Source: a bacterium
GTDB taxonomy: Bacteria > Cyanobacteriota > Vampirovibrionia > Gastranaerophilales > Gastranaerophilaceae
Reading direction: 5' to 3'
Assembly: GCA_017536545.1 (NCBI GenBank)
Contig: JAFXHF010000001.1
Location: 1 to 64,000 of the forward strand
Length of the DNA stretch: 64,000 nt
Shown piece after piece: positions 10,671 to 19,535 of the stretch. The first letter of the stretch is position 1, and every line of letters starts with the position of its first letter. A program made the translations under genes and the position numbers. The notes under the pieces were generated by a model. The model had not been told where the DNA came from, made no database searches, and saw only the letters and a list, made by a program, of their open reading frames with translations.

Positions 10671-11951
10671 TTATTTAACTAAAATACCTGCAATCGCAGC
10701 TGACATATAACAAGTCAAAGTCCCGCAAATAAGTGCTCTAACACCTAATCTAGCTAAGTTTTTACGTTGGTTAGGAGCTAATTCTCCAATACCACCTAAC
10801 AGAATAGCTATTGAGCCAAAGTTACCGAAACTGCATAAAGCGAAACTTGCAATTAAGAATGATTTTGCAGAAAGTACAGTACTAGGAGATGTCAAATCCA
10901 TATACGCAACCATTTCATTAAGCACAAGTTTTGTACCCATCAAGCCACCAACAGTAGTTGCCTCTGCAACTGGAACCCCCATAGCAATAGCAAACAATGC
11001 AAATATTTTACCTAGAATCATTTTCATTGATAATTGAGTAAGATCAAAAGCCGCAAAATTTATATGCAAATATTTAACAATAAAATTACCAATTCCACCC
11101 AAGAACCAGTCAATCATTGCAACTAAAGCAACAAGAGCCAAAATCATTGCTACAACATTGATTGCAACTTTCATACCATCAGAAGCACCTGATGAAATTG
11201 CATCAAATACGTTTACATGTTGTCTTGTACGTTTACTAAATGATAATTTAAAATCTTTACTAGTTTCAGGTTCACCTGTTTCAGGATAAACAATTTTTGA
11301 AATAACCAAAGCTCCTGGAGCTGCCATAACAGATGACGCTAAAATATACTCCGCAGGAATCCCCATGCCAATATAAATTGGCATAATTGAACCTGAAATA
11401 CATGCCAAAGAACCAGACATTGAAGCCAACAACTCTGAACGTGTTAAATTAGCTAAATAAGGTTTAATCATAATTTGGGCAACAATTTGACCAACAAAAG
11501 CACTTGCAACGTTAGACAGAGCTTCAGCACCACTAACATCAAGAATTTTATTCATACCTTTGCCTAAGATTGCAACAACACGCTGCATAATTCCATAATG
11601 ATAAAGGATATTCACCAAAATCATCATAAATACAGTAGAAGCAATTAGTTGAAGGGCAAAAATAGAACCCCCATGACCTGCAAAAATTTCACCAAATTTC
11701 ACATCCATTAATCCGCCAAAAACGAATTCGCCACCTTGTTTTGCAAAAACTAACAATTTTTGTATAAACAAACCAATTGCCATAAACATTTTTTGTCCCA
11801 ATGGAACTTTAAAAATAAATACTGCAAGCAAAACTTGAAGTAAAAATCCAAAACCAACTGTTTTATAATTGATTGCTTTTTTATTATTAGACATAGCATA
11901 TGCTAGTGCAAAAATTAAAATAATCCCAAAAATTCCAATAAATCTGCTCAT
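10671..11951 (-). CDS. Concentrative nucleoside transporter (NupC/CNT family)
   Basis: Ion-coupled uptake of nucleosides across the inner membrane. The 426 residues form many hydrophobic segments, and the middle part is typical of CNT carriers: SNVASAFVGQIVAQIMIKPY, GSIMPIYIGMGIPAEYILAS and ISKIVYPETGEPE. The N-terminal half and the C-terminal gate (SFALCSFGNFGSIAILLGG) also fit. GGGGC precedes the ATG. A TATAAT box lies just inside the terminator of the upstream TPR gene, so this gene probably has its own promoter. The substrate (purine or pyrimidine) cannot be told from sequence. Confidence 0.9.
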   Translation of the reverse strand: MSRFIGIFGIILIFALAYAMSNNKKAINYKTVGFGFLLQVLLAVFIFKVPLGQKMFMAIGLFIQKLLVFAKQGGEFVFGGLMDVKFGEIFAGHGGSIFALQLIASTVFMMILVNILYHYGIMQRVVAILGKGMNKILDVSGAEALSNVASAFVGQIVAQIMIKPYLANLTRSELLASMSGSLACISGSIMPIYIGMGIPAEYILASSVMAAPGALVISKIVYPETGEPETSKDFKLSFSKRTRQHVNVFDAISSGASDGMKVAINVVAMILALVALVAMIDWFLGGIGNFIVKYLHINFAAFDLTQLSMKMILGKIFALFAIAMGVPVAEATTVGGLMGTKLVLNEMVAYMDLTSPSTVLSAKSFLIASFALCSFGNFGSIAILLGGIGELAPNQRKNLARLGVRALICGTLTCYMSAAIAGILVK

Positions 11952-11985
11952 ACTGCCCCTTAAATTTTCATACTTTAATTATACA

Positions 11986-12013
11986 AAAAAGAAGCCTTAA
12001 AAAGACTTCTTCT
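11986..12013 (-). terminator. Terminator of the TPR gene
   Basis: On the minus strand, GAAGTCTT pairs with AAGGCTTC around a short loop and is followed by six T. It separates the TPR gene from the transporter. Confidence 0.8.
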
Positions 12014-12046
12014 TGTAAAAATGTGATAAAAGTTAACGGAATTTAA

Positions 12047-13468
12047 TTAGTCCATCTTTGAACGATTAAAGAAACTCATTATTTTATCAATAAGCCCAAC
12101 AGATTCTTCCGCATCTGCAGCACCAAAGCTTTCTAACTTATCCAAACGAGCTTTAGCCATTTGGTAATCTACAGGATCTCTAACTAATTCCAAGTATTTT
12201 GTATAAACTTCTATAGCCTTATCCTTAGCTTTAATTTTTTCATAACCTTTAGCCAATTCATTCATAGCTTTTAAATCTTTTGTGTCAATTTCATAAATTC
12301 TTTCTAAGTACTCAACTTGCATACGGTAATCACCAATGCTTTCTCTAAATTCAGCAAGTTTTCTAAGAGCTTCTTTATTATTAGGCTCAAGTTTTGCAAT
12401 TTTTTCAAAATATTCAACAGCATGATTTTTATCATTATTTGCAATTAACAACTCTGCAAGAGTAAATAAAACATCAACATCTTTATCATTTAATTGAACA
12501 GCATTTAAGTATTCATTAATTGCAATATCAACATTGCCTCGAAGCATGTTATACTTACCCCAATTTAGATGAGCATTATATTCATCCCCATTTTCATCAT
12601 AAACAAGTGCTCTCATTTGGAATGTCAATGGAGAATTTGGTTGTAATTTATTGTACTCATCAATATATTTTAAAGCCTGATCAAAATCTTTTGATGAATA
12701 ACAATACTGAGCTTGCAAAGTAAAATATCTTGGATTAGCTTTATAATCTTCTGGTAAAGAATTTAGTTTTGCATAAGCTTCTTCAATATCTCCCATTTCA
12801 AGCATACATTGGATTTTCAAAAGTTCATCTTTAGTATGCTCGATAGCACTTTTTGCATCTCCACTCTTTAAATAAACTGCAGCCAAAGCTTCATGAATTC
12901 TATCAGTATCAAAACCTTTTGAAATAGCTCGATTTAAAGCATCAATAGCACTTGTGTAAACTTCTTCGCTCATATAAATGTCTGCAAGCTGTAAGAAAAT
13001 TTCTTCATGCAAATTCTCATATTCAAGAACAAGATTAAATTCATCAATAGCTTTCATAGTTTGACCAACTTGACGATATAGATTTGCCAATGTCATACGA
13101 GTCATAACCACTTGAGCTTCATTATCTACAGCGTGAGTTAAAGCTTTTTTAAAGTCATTGATTGCAAAATCCAATTTGCCTTCAATTGAGTTTTTATTAC
13201 CACGATAAACATAATATTTATATTTATCAGTATTCTCATATATAGAAATCAATTGATCATATGCCAAAGTGTTAGCTACATCACGTTTCAAAATTTCATA
13301 ATAGTAACCTGCAGCATCATCTGTTTTATCCAAAATTAAGGAAATATGCCCAAGACGTTCTAAAAGACCTACATCATCAGGATTTGAAGCATAAAGTTTT
13401 TTATATTCTTCTAAAGCCTGTTCATATTGCTCATTTGCTTCAAATTGTTCAGCTAATTGTAAACTCAT
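12047..13468 (-). CDS. Tetratricopeptide-repeat protein
   Basis: 473 residues made almost entirely of about 11-12 TPR units, such as YEQALEEYKKLYASNPDDVG and KAIDEFNLVLEYENLHEEIF. There is no signal peptide or membrane segment, so it should be a cytoplasmic protein-interaction scaffold. A short C-terminal tail (about 445-473) ends in basic residues. A strong purine-rich ribosome site (GGAGAGAGGG) precedes the ATG. It lies downstream of pth with a 67-base gap and may be co-transcribed with it. The partner proteins are unknown. Confidence 0.88.
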   Translation of the reverse strand: MSLQLAEQFEANEQYEQALEEYKKLYASNPDDVGLLERLGHISLILDKTDDAAGYYYEILKRDVANTLAYDQLISIYENTDKYKYYVYRGNKNSIEGKLDFAINDFKKALTHAVDNEAQVVMTRMTLANLYRQVGQTMKAIDEFNLVLEYENLHEEIFLQLADIYMSEEVYTSAIDALNRAISKGFDTDRIHEALAAVYLKSGDAKSAIEHTKDELLKIQCMLEMGDIEEAYAKLNSLPEDYKANPRYFTLQAQYCYSSKDFDQALKYIDEYNKLQPNSPLTFQMRALVYDENGDEYNAHLNWGKYNMLRGNVDIAINEYLNAVQLNDKDVDVLFTLAELLIANNDKNHAVEYFEKIAKLEPNNKEALRKLAEFRESIGDYRMQVEYLERIYEIDTKDLKAMNELAKGYEKIKAKDKAIEVYTKYLELVRDPVDYQMAKARLDKLESFGAADAEESVGLIDKIMSFFNRSKMD

Positions 13469-13535
13469 TTACCCTCTCTCCTTTATCAAATTACTATGCA
13501 AAGATATTATAGCACTAAAATCAAGTCTAGACAAG

Positions 13536-14093
13536 CTAATTATAAGTATTTTGAGCTTTTTGCATACCGTTATCAAAATAATATTCGATAGATTCAACAG
13601 ATGTTTTCAAAACTGGTTTTAATGTTTCTAATTGCTCTTTAGCAAAATTTTGTAAAACGAAGGCCTCAGATGGAATAGGCGGTTGTGGGCCAATACCAAC
13701 TTTTAAACGTGCAATATTAGATGAACCAACACATTTAATAACAGATTTAATACCGTTATGACCACCATCGGAGCCATTTGGACGAAATCTTATTTTACCT
13801 AAATCTAAAGATAAATCATCATAAATAATAAGAACATCCTCAACAGATATTTTATAATAATTTATCACTAACTGAACCGCATCACCAGATAGATTCATAA
13901 AAGTAGTAGGTTTAATTAGCATAACATCGTCTAAACCATGCTTATACTTACCTAAAAAACATTTCAATTTTTTGTCTTCTTTGAATGAAACACCTTTCTC
14001 TAATGCAAGTTTATCTAGAACCATAAAACCTACATTATGTCGAGTAAAACAGTATTTATCTCCGATATTACCAAGGCCTACAACTAATTTCAT
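13536..14093 (-). CDS. pth: Peptidyl-tRNA hydrolase Pth
   Basis: Releases peptides from peptidyl-tRNA dropped by ribosomes. The 185-residue length is normal. The start MKLVVGLGNIGDKYCFTRHN carries the catalytic His in TRHNVGF; the usual GNPG is GNIG here. The second signature IIYDDLSLDLGKIRFR and GSDGGHNGIKS complete the active site, with the catalytic Asp in YDDL. AAGGA lies 8 bases before the ATG. Confidence 0.96.
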   Translation of the reverse strand: MKLVVGLGNIGDKYCFTRHNVGFMVLDKLALEKGVSFKEDKKLKCFLGKYKHGLDDVMLIKPTTFMNLSGDAVQLVINYYKISVEDVLIIYDDLSLDLGKIRFRPNGSDGGHNGIKSVIKCVGSSNIARLKVGIGPQPPIPSEAFVLQNFAKEQLETLKPVLKTSVESIEYYFDNGMQKAQNTYN

Positions 14094-14233
14094 ATAAAAA
14101 ATCCTTCAATCGATAATCCTATTTATAATTAGTATTTTAACGTAAATAAATATTAGCAGAATGGTTTACCAGATGTAAGCTTAACAAAAAGATAAATAAT
14201 AACTAAATTATAGGAAATATAAGAGGTAAACTT

Positions 14234-14791
14234 ATGAAAAATGAAACAAAAACACGAAAAAGCTCACAAAAAGTTGCTGATTTTTTAGAATCGAATAATC
14301 TTCACAAGAAAGACTTTGCAGAAATGATAGGTGTAACCCTTTCTTACGTTTACAATCTGATCGATGAAACGATACCTTTTTCGACAAGAAGCACAACTTT
14401 AGAACGTATTGCAACTGTCATGGATATTAAACCAGAAGAATTTGAAGAGTATAAGATTCCTCAAGAACCTATATTAAGAGACGATACTCTAGAACTTTTA
14501 AAAAGCATGATGAAAGAAAAGAAAATGAGCACTATCACATTCTTAAAAGCCTTTCCTCGCAAAAAGAGAGTTGAAATTGTTGACATGCTCAGAGGTGCAT
14601 ATCCAATACCAATAGATTTTAAAGAGTTGAGCACCATTGGAAAAATTTTAGAACTTGATAATTTAGATATATATAACATCTGGGAAGATAGATTAAAACA
14701 AGTTTTAGAAAACAACGGAATGGACCTAAAAAGCAATAGTGAACTTCTTAATTCGATGTTTGAATGTGCAAAAAAACATATAAATATATAA
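14234..14791 (+). CDS. Helix-turn-helix DNA-binding protein
   Basis: 185 residues. Residues about 10-75 form an XRE/Cro-type HTH: VADFLESNNLHKKDFAEMIG then VTLSYVYNLIDE and a second helix pair with LERIATVMDIKPEEF. The remaining 110 residues are alpha-helical with no ligand domain I recognise. AGAGGT lies 6 bases before the ATG. It is a single gene closed by a long perfect terminator. Its target is unknown; the short divergent gap to pth (140 bases) is a possible site of autoregulation. Confidence 0.75.
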   Translation: MKNETKTRKSSQKVADFLESNNLHKKDFAEMIGVTLSYVYNLIDETIPFSTRSTTLERIATVMDIKPEEFEEYKIPQEPILRDDTLELLKSMMKEKKMSTITFLKAFPRKKRVEIVDMLRGAYPIPIDFKELSTIGKILELDNLDIYNIWEDRLKQVLENNGMDLKSNSELLNSMFECAKKHINI

Positions 14792-14793
14792 CA

Positions 14794-14829
14794 AAAAAAG
14801 ACTCAAAAAAATTTTTTTGAGTCTTTTTA
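14794..14829 (+). terminator. Rho-independent terminator, long perfect palindrome
   Basis: AAAAAGACTCAAAAAAA is followed at once by its exact reverse complement TTTTTTTGAGTCTTTTT. It ends the HTH gene and lies just upstream of the tRNA-Lys promoter. Confidence 0.88.
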
Positions 14830-14839
14830 AATAAAAGTG

Positions 14840-14868
14840 TTGACAATAAATTTTGTTCTTGTTAATAT
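14840..14868 (+). promoter_or_regulatory. Sigma-70 promoter of tRNA-Lys
   Basis: TTGACA (14840-14845), a 17-base spacer and TAATAT (14863-14868) lie about 50 bases before the tRNA. The match is near-consensus with optimal spacing. Confidence 0.85.
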
Positions 14869-14919
14869 GGACGAGTGGCTAATAAACCACAAAGCCAAGG
14901 AAATATGAATAGTTAATTT

Positions 14920-14992
14920 GCGCTTGTAGCTCAGCAGGTAGAGCACTCCCCTTTTAAGGGATAGGTCGCGCGTTCGAATCGCGCCAAGCGCA
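14920..14992 (+). tRNA. tRNA-Lys (anticodon TTT)
   Basis: A complete cloverleaf of 73 bases: acceptor GCGCTTG/CAAGCGC, D stem GCTC/GAGC, anticodon loop CTTTTAA, T stem GCGCG/CGCGC with TTCGAAT, and discriminator A. The outermost anticodon-stem pair is a C-T mismatch. CCA is not encoded; a run of T follows directly. Confidence 0.95.
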
Positions 14993-15033
14993 TTTTTTAT
15001 TGCAAAATTTCAGACATACACAAAGGATATTAT

Positions 15034-15351
15034 ATGTGTTGGGTAAATTTGTTAATAGCGGCATTATTTGAAGTAGGTTGGCCATTTGGAATGAAAATGG
15101 CTTCGATTTCACCACATAAAATCTTGTGGATATTATTTGCTATTATTGCAATGACTTTAAGCGGAGTATTTTTATATCTTGCACAAAAAGAAATTCCTGT
15201 TGGAACAGCTTATGCAATATGGACAGGTATTGGAGCCGCATGCACATTTTTAATTGGGGTATTAGTATTTAATGACACACTAAACCTAATGAGAGCATTT
15301 GGAGTAATTCTCATTATCTCTGGCGTTATTATGCTAAAACTTGCCCACTAA
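15034..15351 (+). CDS. SMR-family guanidinium exporter-like protein (Gdx/SugE type)
   Basis: 105 residues and four membrane helices, the normal size of a small multidrug resistance protein. The essential membrane Glu is at residue 13 in AALFEVGWPFGMK, and the GTAYAIWTGIGA motif in helix 3 is typical. The W-x-x-G/K context of helix 1 and the Gdx-like C-terminus suggest a guanidinium/H+ antiporter rather than an Emr-type drug pump. AAAGGA precedes the ATG by 7 bases. Only 41 bases separate it from the tRNA, so no guanidine riboswitch is present. The stop overlaps the convergent phosphatase gene by 4 bases. Confidence 0.88.
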   Translation: MCWVNLLIAALFEVGWPFGMKMASISPHKILWILFAIIAMTLSGVFLYLAQKEIPVGTAYAIWTGIGAACTFLIGVLVFNDTLNLMRAFGVILIISGVIMLKLAH

Positions 15352-15992
15352 TAAGAATTCACAAAACTTTCAATACCATTTTCTATAACAATAGCTGTTA
15401 GTGGTGCATCTTTATATTTACCACAACCAGTGTCTATACATATTTTATCATCTTGAACCTGAGGCTCAGAAAACTCAGTATGCCCGAAAATTATTTTATA
15501 AGGTAACCCATGTTTTTTACGATAAAATTCGCTACGAATGTATACCATATCAACCAAATCTTGCTGTTCTAATGGAATTCCTACCCTAATCCCAGCGTGG
15601 ACAAACATGTAATCATCAATAATATGGTGTGATTTTAAAGACTTAAAGAAATCACCATGGACTTTCATAATATTTTCATAAGAACCATAACTTTCAGATG
15701 TAGCATCTCCACCATAATTCCAGAAAAGATAATGATAATAATCATCCACATCAGCATGTAACATTGCATACTCATGCGAACCGATTAAATATACACAATT
15801 ACAAATATTTTGAAGACTGATAATTTCATCAACAACTTCACGAGATTTCTTGCCTCTATCGATATAATCACCCATAAAAACAATAGTATCATCTGACTTT
15901 GGCTGAATTTTATTTAACACAGCACAAAGTTTATCATACTCTCCGTGGATATCAGTTATACCAATAATTCTTCCCATAACTTCAATATACAT
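15348..15992 (-). CDS. PPP-type serine/threonine phosphatase-like metallophosphoesterase
   Basis: Two-metal phosphoesterase of 214 residues with the family motifs in order: DIHG, GDYIDRG, GSHE, VHAGI and FGHTEF, with a final DTGCGKY. The third motif is normally GNHE, where Asn binds metal; here it is GSHE, so activity may be altered. The protein resembles bacterial PrpA/ApaH-like phosphatases acting on phosphoproteins or dinucleotides, but the substrate is not readable. The start at ATG 15992 has GAGGG 8 bases upstream. MGRIIG at 15977 is an alternative and matches the usual family start better. Confidence 0.85.
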   Translation of the reverse strand: MYIEVMGRIIGITDIHGEYDKLCAVLNKIQPKSDDTIVFMGDYIDRGKKSREVVDEIISLQNICNCVYLIGSHEYAMLHADVDDYYHYLFWNYGGDATSESYGSYENIMKVHGDFFKSLKSHHIIDDYMFVHAGIRVGIPLEQQDLVDMVYIRSEFYRKKHGLPYKIIFGHTEFSEPQVQDDKICIDTGCGKYKDAPLTAIVIENGIESFVNSY

Positions 15993-16027
15993 TAAAAAAG
16001 CCCTCGAAACAAGTTCAAAGGCTTTAT
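15986..16027 (-). terminator. Terminator of the SIMPL gene, reaching into the next gene's start
   Basis: On the minus strand, AAAGCCTTTGAA pairs with TTCGAGGGCTTT around CTTGT and is followed by six T. The GAGGG arm is also the ribosome site of the phosphatase gene. Confidence 0.8.
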
Positions 16028-16031
16028 TTAA

Positions 16032-16760
16032 TTATTTAATTTGAAAAGTTACATTTGAAACTGCTGTAATCTTTTTATCAATCGTTGATGTATCGTTTAT
16101 ACCCATATCGGACACGTCGGTAGAATCAACAGGAGTAATTTGGAATACTCCCATTCTTACCGACTGAATTTTACCTACGTTGTTATTTGTTGATTTTAGC
16201 ATCGCTTGTGCTCGTTCTTGAGCATCTTCTGTCGCACTTTTTAATAATTCAACCTTTAACTCTGGTAATTTCGAATAAGAATAACTTGTTCTTCTCACAT
16301 CAACATCAATACCTTTTTCCATCAAAGAAGCAATATCAAGTGCAGTTTCTTTAATCTTATTAACATCATTTGATTTAATATGAATCATCTGAGTTAAATT
16401 ATAATATGCAATTTCATTTGTACTCATACCATTTTGATTATATTTATACGAAGCATAACCACTCATAGACTTCACATCAACATCCTTTTCAATATCAAAA
16501 TCTTTAGATTTTAAATAATCTAAAACTAATGGTAATTGTTGTTTAGCTGCAGCATAGGCTAAAGCTTTATTTGCTCTACGTACATTTAAAGCGACTTCAA
16601 TATTACCAGAATCAGACTTAACAATTTCATAAGCTGAACCAGTAACTGTCACAGAATTTTTAGATAAAGGTGCCACAACCGATTTTACACCAACAATAAA
16701 CCCGAAAGCTAAAAGCAAACCTAAAATGGCTACTTGTAATTTCTCAATTCTTTCTAACAT
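16032..16760 (-). CDS. SIMPL-domain (DUF541) protein, membrane-anchored
   Basis: 242 residues. An N-terminal membrane helix (about 10-30, VAILGLLLAFGFIVGVKSVV) anchors a periplasmic SIMPL domain. It is recognised by VTVTGSAYEIVKSDSGNIEV and the alternating beta/alpha pattern with ATEDAQERAQAML. Members are periplasmic or outer-membrane proteins of poorly defined role, sometimes linked to oxidative stress or signalling. It has its own terminator. Confidence 0.82.
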   Translation of the reverse strand: MLERIEKLQVAILGLLLAFGFIVGVKSVVAPLSKNSVTVTGSAYEIVKSDSGNIEVALNVRRANKALAYAAAKQQLPLVLDYLKSKDFDIEKDVDVKSMSGYASYKYNQNGMSTNEIAYYNLTQMIHIKSNDVNKIKETALDIASLMEKGIDVDVRRTSYSYSKLPELKVELLKSATEDAQERAQAMLKSTNNNVGKIQSVRMGVFQITPVDSTDVSDMGINDTSTIDKKITAVSNVTFQIK

Positions 16761-16812
16761 AATAAAACTCCTTCTATGTGATAATATAAATTAAAACAAA
16801 AGAAAACTCAAT

Positions 16813-16846
16813 AAAAAAGCTCTAAGAAAACCCTTAGAGCTTTTTA
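16813..16846. terminator. Terminator after the glycosyltransferase gene
   Basis: AAAGCTCTAAG pairs with CTTAGAGCTTT with A and T runs on both sides. On the minus strand it ends the GT5-like gene. Confidence 0.88.
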
Positions 16847-16848
16847 TA

Positions 16849-19389
16849 TTATGCAGCTTTATCCAACTTTTGTTCTTGCTTTGCAGCTTGTCTATTTTTA
16901 TAAATAAAGTAAATACCAGAACCTACCGCAAATGCACCTAACACAGATAGAACAATCTTCATTGGACGAGTTTTTGCAGTTGTTTGAAGAATATCTTCTG
17001 CTTTTTCTCTAAACTTACCAAATTCTCCTGCAATACGTTTCAGAGGATTCTTTGGACGTTCATCCCAAGCTTTATGAGTTTCTAGAATATCTTCCAAATA
17101 TGCTCTATTGGCAGATTTTCCAGCATTATATTCGGAATTATTATGCCAATCTACAAGTTCTTCAATATTTTTCTTACATTTAGCAATATAAGCTTTTCTA
17201 TCACCTTTTTGTTCTTCTAGCATTTCAACAAAGATATCTGAAATTTGTTCTGCTTGTCTTGCACAACGAGCATCATCAATTTCATCCATAGAGTGATTCC
17301 AAGTTAGTCCATAACGCTCTGGACGACCCTCAACAACTTCTTTTGTTAAGAAACCATTTGAAGGATTTGTGTAATCAACAGGCCCACCTGTGCGAGTTGC
17401 AGCGTATGGTACACCTGCAGTTTTACATTCAAGAGGAGTTATACCACACATTTCACGGCGAGAAGTAAACATACCATATGTAGCACAACCTACAAGACGG
17501 TTAGGGAAGAAACCATCAACGTGCATTACTAGGCCTTTGTATGCACCATCATCCATTGCCTCTATTTCTGAAATAATTCGTCTAATAGATTTATAATCTT
17601 TAGCATTTTCATCCCATTTACCTGCACCTGTGACAACTCTGAATCTTAATTTTTCTTCCAAAGGAATATCTTTTCTTGCTAAGAATTGTTTAAAACCTTC
17701 AAGTGTAATATTGTAAGCTTTTTGTTCGTCAGGGCGTCCCCAACCCATAATCAGCTTATCACCATCTTGCATAGCTTTTAAGTAACCAATTACATTTTGA
17801 CCTTCAGCAAGTTGACCTTCGTTAAAGAATACTCTATTTAAAGCGTCTTGACCTTGAGCATGTGCTCCATCAATTAGACTTGTAAACCACTTAGCATTCT
17901 TTTCCCTTGCCACAATTACTTCTTCTATATTAGTACCATCATACTTAAATGTAGTGAACCCAGCTTTTTGTGCTGATAAACCATTATTACCACGACCAAA
18001 ATCAGCTGTAGGATCATCTAAACGAAGATTTGCTGGAGTTGAACCATTAAGAACAGATTTAGTTTCAATAGACGCATAATCATCAGTTAAGTGTCTTGCT
18101 GCATCAGGAGTTTCATGACTTTTCATTTCAGAATCAAAAGTATGAGAAACCGTACCAGTTGAAATATTCTCAGGGTTAGTTGCAGCTGCTGCAATACCAG
18201 TTTTCAAAATATTATATGTACCAGCTGAATCCCTAAAAGGTCTTAAATATGGTTCTAATACAGACCATGCAACAGTTCGTTCTCTTGGAGAAAGCATTAC
18301 CTCATTATCAATACCAAACTGTTTTGCTTTTGACAAGATATCAAAGTCTGGCAAACCTCTTAACACTTCTGCATCAGATGCATCACCAACTACAGATAGC
18401 ATTTTAAATGGATCACTTGTTAATCCTTGGTAATATCTACCTGTATTATGAGCAATAATATGTACCTTTACACCTTCTACTGCACTTTCGCCATGTAAAG
18501 ACATATTCGCCATATGATTACCATAAGTGTGAGCAATTCTATCATGGGCCACTACACTGGCAGGATTAAAATGCCCAAATTCATCTGTATTCATTTGAGT
18601 ATGAATAGCTTTTGCTAATGCTCTCATACCATCTGAGTTAATAATTTCAGCTTCAAAAGGAACATTACCCCAACAGTCATACGAATAAGGTTTTGCAGCT
18701 TTTGCTAAATCTGGAGTATAAATAAAATAGTGAGGTTCACCTTTTAATTTGTTATATTTTGGATTATTTTCAGAAATTTTAAATAAAGCATACGATACAT
18801 CTTGGGTTTCACCCAAAACAGTATCAGAAAGTCTAGTAATTTTACCTTTCACACTAGTTGGTTCAAGAAGGCAATATCTAGACTGAGCTTCAGGTCCAAC
18901 ACCATTTGGTTTACTTTGAATTACATAACTAATTTCAGAAGGTTTTAAACCAAATTTTCTTGCAACAGTTTCCAAAGTTTCACCAGGATCAGCACTATAG
19001 AAAGCTTTTGCTGGCATTGTATCTGGTAAGCCTTTTACACCTTCAGGATAATCAGCTTCTCTATGAATAATAAATTTATAACCACCCTTAGGATTATCAT
19101 AATTCCAGAATGGCATGAAACTACGAGCATCTACACCTTCATGCTTACGGAAGCTAGCTGGCATTTCATAACCAACTACACCTTCACCACCCAAAGATGC
19201 CTCAGGTAAACCTAATCCCGTGTTCTCTGGGGTAATTGAAGCCAATTGTTTTAAATTTTTTGCTCCACCAGTAAAGACCAATTGAACAACGTTTGAAGTT
19301 GCCATAGGAGCTTTAGACACACCAACACTAGAACTACTTTGCACTTTTGAGTTAGTCAAAGCATAAGATTGAACTGATTGTACTCGCAT
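16849..19389 (-). CDS. Tagged GT5-like (glycogen/starch synthase-like) glycosyltransferase with LysM-like segment and C-terminal membrane helix
   Basis: 846 residues from ATG 19389, chosen because AGGTAGGG ends 6 bases upstream; an in-frame ATG at 19461 is less likely. The N-terminal 45 residues are Ser/Gln-rich and end in VFTGG, the shared tag of this window. PGETLETVARKFGLKPSEIS (about 135-185) looks like a LysM unit. The C-terminal half resembles GT-B retaining synthases: VMHVDGFFP, then SRREMCGITPLECKTAGVPY and TRTGGPVDY, where glycogen synthases have EPCGL and the TGG motif. A last helix (about 810-835) could anchor it in a membrane with a basic tail. The sugar donor and acceptor are unknown, and the N-terminal half is unlike normal GlgA, so a different polymer is possible. 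Confidence 0.65.
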   Translation of the reverse strand: MRVQSVQSYALTNSKVQSSSSVGVSKAPMATSNVVQLVFTGGAKNLKQLASITPENTGLGLPEASLGGEGVVGYEMPASFRKHEGVDARSFMPFWNYDNPKGGYKFIIHREADYPEGVKGLPDTMPAKAFYSADPGETLETVARKFGLKPSEISYVIQSKPNGVGPEAQSRYCLLEPTSVKGKITRLSDTVLGETQDVSYALFKISENNPKYNKLKGEPHYFIYTPDLAKAAKPYSYDCWGNVPFEAEIINSDGMRALAKAIHTQMNTDEFGHFNPASVVAHDRIAHTYGNHMANMSLHGESAVEGVKVHIIAHNTGRYYQGLTSDPFKMLSVVGDASDAEVLRGLPDFDILSKAKQFGIDNEVMLSPRERTVAWSVLEPYLRPFRDSAGTYNILKTGIAAAATNPENISTGTVSHTFDSEMKSHETPDAARHLTDDYASIETKSVLNGSTPANLRLDDPTADFGRGNNGLSAQKAGFTTFKYDGTNIEEVIVAREKNAKWFTSLIDGAHAQGQDALNRVFFNEGQLAEGQNVIGYLKAMQDGDKLIMGWGRPDEQKAYNITLEGFKQFLARKDIPLEEKLRFRVVTGAGKWDENAKDYKSIRRIISEIEAMDDGAYKGLVMHVDGFFPNRLVGCATYGMFTSRREMCGITPLECKTAGVPYAATRTGGPVDYTNPSNGFLTKEVVEGRPERYGLTWNHSMDEIDDARCARQAEQISDIFVEMLEEQKGDRKAYIAKCKKNIEELVDWHNNSEYNAGKSANRAYLEDILETHKAWDERPKNPLKRIAGEFGKFREKAEDILQTTAKTRPMKIVLSVLGAFAVGSGIYFIYKNRQAAKQEQKLDKAA

Positions 19390-19488
19390 AAAATGCCCTA
19401 CCTTTTTAATTTCCCCTATATGTGATTTATTAAAACCTGTCAAAATATTTTTGAACAGCAAATGCAGAAAATATTACGAAGAGTTTAC

Positions 19489-19518
19489 AAAGTCGGAGCC
19501 TAAAAGACTCCGACTTTT
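19489..19518. terminator. Hairpin downstream of clpC
   Basis: AAGTCGGAG pairs with CTCCGACTT across a 9-base loop. The T tract is short on both strands, so termination strength is uncertain. Confidence 0.65.
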
Positions 19519-19535
19519 CAACTAATTTTTATTCG

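Noticed and set aside
14993..15033. Guanidine riboswitch before the SMR gene
   Set aside because: The gap from the tRNA is only 41 bases and has no such motif.
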